Assembly: GCF_963378075.1 (NCBI RefSeq)
Contig: NZ_OY726394.1
Coordinates: 1,364,001-1,428,000 of the forward strand
Source: Mycolicibacter sp. MU0083
GTDB lineage: Bacteria > Actinomycetota > Actinomycetes > Mycobacteriales > Mycobacteriaceae
Reading direction: 5' to 3'
Length of the DNA: 64,000 nucleotides
How positions within the stretch are numbered: the first letter of the stretch is position 1; each line of letters opens with the position of its first letter. The notes under the pieces were generated by a model, which made no database searches, was not told the DNA's origin, and was given only the letters and a program-made list of their open reading frames with translations. Below, one piece after another: positions 60,083 through 64,000 of the stretch. Both the position numbers and the translations under genes were made by a program.

Positions 60083-61642
60083 ATGACGGCGCCCCCGTCC
60101 ACGGCGAGCGAGACCCGGTTGGACGTCCGACTGGTTCCGGCGGCGGTGCTGGGCTGGCTGGTCACCGCCGCCGGTATCCAGTGGCGAATCGGCGGCACCC
60201 TGGCGGCACTGTGCGCGGTGTGGGCAACGCTGGCGGGCCTGCTGATCTGGTTCGCCGACCGGGCCGGGCGTCCGGCCTGCCGGTCGGCGGCCGCCGTTGC
60301 CGTTGCGGCGGCCGCGGTGGGGGCCGGTTTCGGCGGTGCGGTGGCGATCCGCACCGACTCGCTCGCGCACCATCCGGTCACCGCGATGTTCGGCAGCACG
60401 GCGGCGGTGACGGTCACCGCGACGGAGAGCCCGCTGCCGGTCGGCGCGCGGCGGGTGATGTTCCGGGCCAATCTGTTGCGGGTGGACGAGGACATCGCCT
60501 CCGGCCGGGTGGTGGTGTTCGCGTCCGGAGCCGAATTCGACGACGTGATGGTCGGCCAGCCCATGGCGTTTCGGGCCAAGATCGCCCGACCGGGCCGTCG
60601 CGACCTGACCGTGGCCACCCTCACCGCCGCCGGTGTACCGCGCCGCGGCGCGGCCGGAGCGGTGGCGAGGCTGGCACATCGGACCCGCACACGGTTTGCG
60701 GCCGCAGCGCGTCAGGTGCTGCCCGACGAGCAGGCCCGACTGCTGCCCGCGCTGGTCCTCGGGGATACCACCGCGATCACGTCGGCGACCGGTCGCGACT
60801 TCAAGGCGGCCGGGCTGACCCACCTGATGGCGGTCTCGGGAGCCAACGTCACGATCGTCTGCGGCGCCGTGCTGTTCTCGGCGCGCCTGGTCGGTCCGCG
60901 GACGGCCGCGCTGGCCGCCGCAGGCGCGTTGGTGGCGTTCGTGATCGTCGTGCAGCCGACGGCCAGCGTGCTGCGTGCCGCGGTGATGGGCGCGATCGCC
61001 TTGCTGGGGGTGCTGACCGCACGGAGTCGCCAGGCCGTGCCGAGTCTCGCCGCCAGCGTGCTGCTGCTACTGGCGGTGGCCCCGCACCTGGCCGTCGATG
61101 TCGGGTTCGCGCTGTCGGTGGTGGCCACCGCGGCGTTGGTGTTGATCGCGCCGGTCTGGACGGCCCGGCTGGTGGCGCGCGGCTGGCCGAAACCACTGGC
61201 CGCAGCGCTCAGCGTGGCGTGGGCCGCCAACCTGGTCACCGCGCCGCTGATCGCCGGCATCTCGGGACGCCTCAGCCTGGTCAGCACCGTCGCGAATCTG
61301 GCGGTGGCGGTGCTGGTCGCGCCCATCACCGTGCTCGGCAGCGCCGCGGCGGTGCTGTGTGGATGCTGGCCCGCGGGCGCGCAGTTCTTGATCCGCTTCA
61401 CCGGGCCGGAACTGTGGTGGGTCTGCCGCGTGGCGCAGTGGTCCGGGCGGATGCCGGCCGCGATGGTGCCGGTACCGGGCGGGGCGAGCGGGCTGGTCGG
61501 GGTCGGTGCGGTCGCCGTGCTGTTGGTGGTCTGTTGGCGATGGCAGTGGTGCCGGTGGGTGCTGGCGGGGCTGGCGCTGGGTCTGCTGGCGTGGTCGGCC
61601 TCGCAGATGTTGACCGACTGGGCGGGTATCGCCGCTGCGTGA
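60083..61642 (+). CDS. ComEC/Rec2-family DNA-uptake channel protein
   Basis: A 519-residue polytopic membrane protein. Three N-terminal hydrophobic segments (to ~80) flank the small periplasmic OB-like domain. The competence core carries LLPALVLGDTTAITSATGRDFKAAGLTHLMAVSGANV, followed by multiple helices. The C-terminal metallo-beta-lactamase domain found in many ComEC proteins is absent, as in Rv2414c. It pairs with comEA and with holA 12 bases downstream, the conserved mycobacterial order. Confidence 0.92.
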   Translation: MTAPPSTASETRLDVRLVPAAVLGWLVTAAGIQWRIGGTLAALCAVWATLAGLLIWFADRAGRPACRSAAAVAVAAAAVGAGFGGAVAIRTDSLAHHPVTAMFGSTAAVTVTATESPLPVGARRVMFRANLLRVDEDIASGRVVVFASGAEFDDVMVGQPMAFRAKIARPGRRDLTVATLTAAGVPRRGAAGAVARLAHRTRTRFAAAARQVLPDEQARLLPALVLGDTTAITSATGRDFKAAGLTHLMAVSGANVTIVCGAVLFSARLVGPRTAALAAAGALVAFVIVVQPTASVLRAAVMGAIALLGVLTARSRQAVPSLAASVLLLLAVAPHLAVDVGFALSVVATAALVLIAPVWTARLVARGWPKPLAAALSVAWAANLVTAPLIAGISGRLSLVSTVANLAVAVLVAPITVLGSAAAVLCGCWPAGAQFLIRFTGPELWWVCRVAQWSGRMPAAMVPVPGGASGLVGVGAVAVLLVVCWRWQWCRWVLAGLALGLLAWSASQMLTDWAGIAAA

Positions 61643-61654
61643 CACGATTGGCGG

Positions 61655-62617
61655 GTGAGCCAATCGGTTTCGCCATTGCATCTGATCCTCGGGGATGAGG
61701 AACTGCTGGTCGAACGGGCCGTCGGGCAGGTGCTGGCCGGGGTGCGGGCACAGGCCGGTAGCACCGACATCCCGGTGGACCGCCTGCGCGCCGGTGAGGT
61801 GGCAGCCAGTGAGCTCGCCGAGCTGCTGAGTCCGTCGCTGTTCGCCGACGAGCGGGTGGTGGTGCTCGAATCCGCCGCCGAAGCGGGCAAGGACGCGGTC
61901 GCGCTGATCGCCGCCACCGCGGCCGATGTGCCGGTCGGAACCGTGTTGGTGGTGGTGCACTCCGGCGGGGGACGGGCCAAGGCACTGGCGGGCCAGTTGC
62001 GGGACCTGGGTGCACAGGTCCATGCCTGCGCACGCATCACCAAGGCTTCCGAACGCGCCGATTTCGTGCGCGCCGAATTCCGTCGGCTCAAGGTGCGGGT
62101 CGACGACGCGACCGTCACCGCTCTGCTGGACGCGGTCGGTTCCGATATCCGCGAGTTGGCAGCGTCCTGTTCGCAGCTGGTGGCCGATACCGGCGGGCAC
62201 GTCGATGCCCTCGCGGTACGGCGGTACCACAGCGGAAAAGCCGAGGTGACCGGGTTCGACATCGCCGATCGGGCCGTCGTCGGAGACATCGCCGGCGCCA
62301 CCGAGGCGCTGCGGTGGGCGATGTTCCGCGGTGCCGCGCACGTGGTGCTGGCCGACGCGCTGGCCGAAGTGATCAACACCATCGCTCGAGTGGGCGCCCG
62401 CTCCGGTGACGCCTACCGGCTGGCCGGTGAACTGGGGATGCCGCCGTGGCGGGTGCAACGGGCGCAGAAGCAGGCCAGGTACTGGTCGCGGGATTCGCTC
62501 GCCGCCGCGGTACGGCTGGTCGCCACACTCAACGGCGACGTCAAAGGCGGCGCCGCCGATGCCGACTACGCACTGGAGACCGCGGTCCGCAGGGTCGCCG
62601 AACTGGCCGACCGCTGA
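61655..62617 (+). CDS. holA: DNA polymerase III, delta subunit
   Basis: A 320-residue clamp-loader subunit that opens the beta clamp. The N-terminus [20 protein letters not shown] is the family opening, followed by [17 protein letters not shown] and the C-terminal [33 protein letters not shown] in part. The start is the GTG at 61655. It is the last gene of the comEA-comEC-holA unit and converges with rpsT. Confidence 0.94.
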   Translation: MSQSVSPLHLILGDEELLVERAVGQVLAGVRAQAGSTDIPVDRLRAGEVAASELAELLSPSLFADERVVVLESAAEAGKDAVALIAATAADVPVGTVLVVVHSGGGRAKALAGQLRDLGAQVHACARITKASERADFVRAEFRRLKVRVDDATVTALLDAVGSDIRELAASCSQLVADTGGHVDALAVRRYHSGKAEVTGFDIADRAVVGDIAGATEALRWAMFRGAAHVVLADALAEVINTIARVGARSGDAYRLAGELGMPPWRVQRAQKQARYWSRDSLAAAVRLVATLNGDVKGGAADADYALETAVRRVAELADR

Positions 62618-62635
62618 CCGGCCGGGGCAACACAA

Positions 62636-62666
62636 AGGCCCCTGTTCCGGGTGGAATCAGGGGCCT
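62636..62666 (-). terminator. Terminator of rpsT (shared with holA)
   Basis: AGGCCCCTG (62636-62644) pairs with CAGGGGCCT (62658-62666). On the minus strand the stem is followed by TTGTGTTGCC, moderately T-rich, so it fits termination of rpsT, and it may also end holA on the plus strand. Confidence 0.7.
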
Positions 62667-62689
62667 GTGCCTGCGGGAAACCCGCCGGA

Positions 62690-62950
62690 TCAGAGCTTGT
62701 TGAGCGCCTGCGCCAGCGCCGACTTCTTGTTGGCGGCCTGGTTCTTGTGGATCACGCCCTTGCTGGCGGCCTTGTCCAGCTTGCGGCTGGTCGACACCAG
62801 CAGCTCGCCGGCCTTGTCCTTGTCGCCGGCTGCGGCGGCCTCGCGGAAGGCGCGGATCGCGGTGCGCACCGCGGACTTCACCGACTGGTTGCGCAGCCGG
62901 GCTCGCTCGTTGGTCCGGTTGCGCTTCACCTGCGACTTGATGTTGGCCAC
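62690..62950 (-). CDS. rpsT: 30S ribosomal protein S20
   Basis: An 86-residue basic helical protein, one of the early 16S rRNA binders. [20 protein letters not shown] opens the chain and [20 protein letters not shown] closes it. I chose the GTG at 62950, with AAGGAA upstream, which gives the standard S20 length; a frame extension to 62968 adds an unconserved hexapeptide. It stands alone on the minus strand. Confidence 0.97.
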   Translation of the reverse strand: MANIKSQVKRNRTNERARLRNQSVKSAVRTAIRAFREAAAAGDKDKAGELLVSTSRKLDKAASKGVIHKNQAANKKSALAQALNKL

Positions 62951-63050
62951 GGAGTAATTCCTTCGCAAAAGCTTGAGTTGGGTTTACCTCCCGACGCGGG
63001 AGCAACAGCTGTTCAGGGTAGCAGCTGGCCCGGCAACTCCCCAACTCGAC

Positions 63051-63908
63051 TCAACCGCGCGCGGTCACCTCGACCCGATGCAGGTCGTCGCCGAGTTCGA
63101 TCGGTCCGTCGAACTCCGCGGCGGCCAGTTCCCGCCACTGCTCCTCCTGACCGGGTGCGATCGCCGGTATGTAGTGGGTCAGCACCAGGGTGCCCACGCC
63201 GGCCCGCCGGGCGGTTGCGGCGGCCTCGGCCACCGAGGAGTGGTAGTCGCAGATCTCCCGGATCCGCTGCTGGGGTAACGCCTCGACGATGTCTTTGCGG
63301 ATCACGGTGTGCACCAGCGCGCCCGCGCCGGCCGCCAGCTCGTCGAGGCTGTCGCAGGGCACGGTGTCACCGGCCAGTACCACCGACGCGGTCCCGTCGG
63401 CGTCGGTGTGTTCGATGCGGAACCCGATGGTCGGCGCCACCGGGCGGTGGTCGGTGGGGCCCACGGTGATCCGCACCCCGTCGCGGTCCCACACCTGACC
63501 GGTGGTGTGTTCGGACACCTCGACCGGCGGCGGCCCGGTCAGGTCGTCGTGGTGGGCCATCCGGTAGCCGATGTCGTAGCCGAACGCCCGCAGCATCGCC
63601 TCCACCACTTCCGCGGTGCCGGGCGGGCCGATGATCGGCAGTGGCGTGGCGTCGGGTCCGAACGTGGTGACCCATCGGGTGATGAGCAGATCACCCAGGT
63701 CGGCGATGTGGTCGCTGTGCAGGTGCGTCAGCAGCAGCGCCGAGACGGTGTTGGCCGAGCCGCCCGCCGCCGCCAGCCGCTGCAGCACCCCGCGGCCGCA
63801 GTCGATGAGGAGTTGCTGGCCGCCGGCGCGCACCAGGGTGGCGGGGCCGGCCCGGTTCGGGTCGGGGATCGGGCTTCCGGTGCCGAGCAGGGTGATCTCG
63901 ATGGTCAT
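63051..63908 (-). CDS. RNase Z-like metallo-beta-lactamase hydrolase
   Basis: A 285-residue protein related to Rv2407 and tRNase Z. The opening is [22 protein letters not shown]. The metal-binding motif II is [18 protein letters not shown]; further ligands lie in [13 protein letters not shown] and VLTHYIPAI. The long flexible exosite arm of classical RNase Z is not evident, so activity on tRNA 3' ends is likely but not certain; phosphodiesterase or sulfatase activity is an alternative. The ATG start lies 92 bases from the window end; nothing else is recognised in that tail. Confidence 0.88.
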   Translation of the reverse strand: MTIEITLLGTGSPIPDPNRAGPATLVRAGGQQLLIDCGRGVLQRLAAAGGSANTVSALLLTHLHSDHIADLGDLLITRWVTTFGPDATPLPIIGPPGTAEVVEAMLRAFGYDIGYRMAHHDDLTGPPPVEVSEHTTGQVWDRDGVRITVGPTDHRPVAPTIGFRIEHTDADGTASVVLAGDTVPCDSLDELAAGAGALVHTVIRKDIVEALPQQRIREICDYHSSVAEAAATARRAGVGTLVLTHYIPAIAPGQEEQWRELAAAEFDGPIELGDDLHRVEVTARG

Positions 63909-64000
63909 GGCGTCACATATGCCACAAACACCGGGCGCGCGCCACGTGAATGCTCAGTTTCGGGATGGCCGCCCCGCATCGGCCCAAATGGCCTAGCCTG

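Noticed and set aside
63616..63996. Open frame at the right edge on the plus strand
   Set aside because: It is the antisense shadow of the metallo-beta-lactamase gene and has no motif of its own.

Overview
The window is high-GC actinobacterial DNA that I read as a nontuberculous Mycobacterium/Mycolicibacterium chromosome. From memory of the M. tuberculosis map, the gene order matches its Rv2461c-to-Rv2407 stretch read in reverse: clpP1-clpP2-mmuM-clpX-korAB-mobA-rpf-(Rv2449c-like)-valS-folC-ndk-rne-rplU-rpmA-obg-proB-nadE-rbsK-(Rv2435c/Rv2434c-like)-proA-moxR-VWA-nadD-rsfS-gpgP-octT-degV-eis-comEA-comEC-holA-rpsT-metallo-beta-lactamase. An MmpS/MmpL pair, a PGRS protein, an Eis acetyltransferase, an Rpf and methylglucose-lipopolysaccharide genes all support mycobacteria. 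No rRNA, tRNA, CRISPR array, insertion sequence or prophage was recognised.

Layout. 1-7.5 kb: Clp protease subunits (clpP1 cut by the window edge), homocysteine methyltransferase, ClpX, the two-subunit 2-oxoglutarate:ferredoxin oxidoreductase and MobA. 7.5-8.3 kb: an 850-bp gene-free stretch with a CRP-like palindrome and GC-rich hairpins ahead of a minimal Rpf. 8.3-22.3 kb: housekeeping run (trans-enoyl-reductase-like protein, DUF937 protein, ValS, FolC, Ndk, RNase E, L21, L27, Obg, ProB), mostly co-directional with several ATGA/GTGA overlaps.

22.4-26.4 kb is accessory relative to M. tuberculosis: a stand-alone PE-PPE-fold hydrolase, a TetR repressor divergent from a cytochrome P450 across a perfect palindrome, and an MFS transporter. 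26.4-37.0 kb returns to the conserved order: NadE, a tautomerase-like protein, a ribokinase, a cyclase-like receptor lacking cyclase catalytic residues, a translationally coupled MscS channel with a degenerate cyclic-nucleotide domain, ProA, and a MoxR/VWA pair. The PE25-PPE41-ahpCD segment of M. tuberculosis is absent here.

37.3-46.3 kb is the most distinctive part: a 1657-residue secreted glycine-rich PGRS protein without a PE domain, a large LuxR-type ATPase regulator, and a convergent SAM methyltransferase. 46.4-49.7 kb is a tightly coupled operon (nadD-rsfS-gpgP-octT-degV) joining NAD synthesis, ribosome silencing and methylglucose lipopolysaccharide synthesis. 49.7-59.1 kb carries MmpS/MmpL, a PepSY-type lipoprotein, a dihydrodipicolinate-reductase-like oxidoreductase, Eis, a two-subunit acyl-CoA dehydrogenase and another lipoprotein. 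The window ends with comEA-comEC-holA, then rpsT and an RNase Z-like hydrolase on the minus strand.

All family assignments come from reading translated sequence and recalled motifs. No searches were run, so orthology statements are recognition, not computed results.
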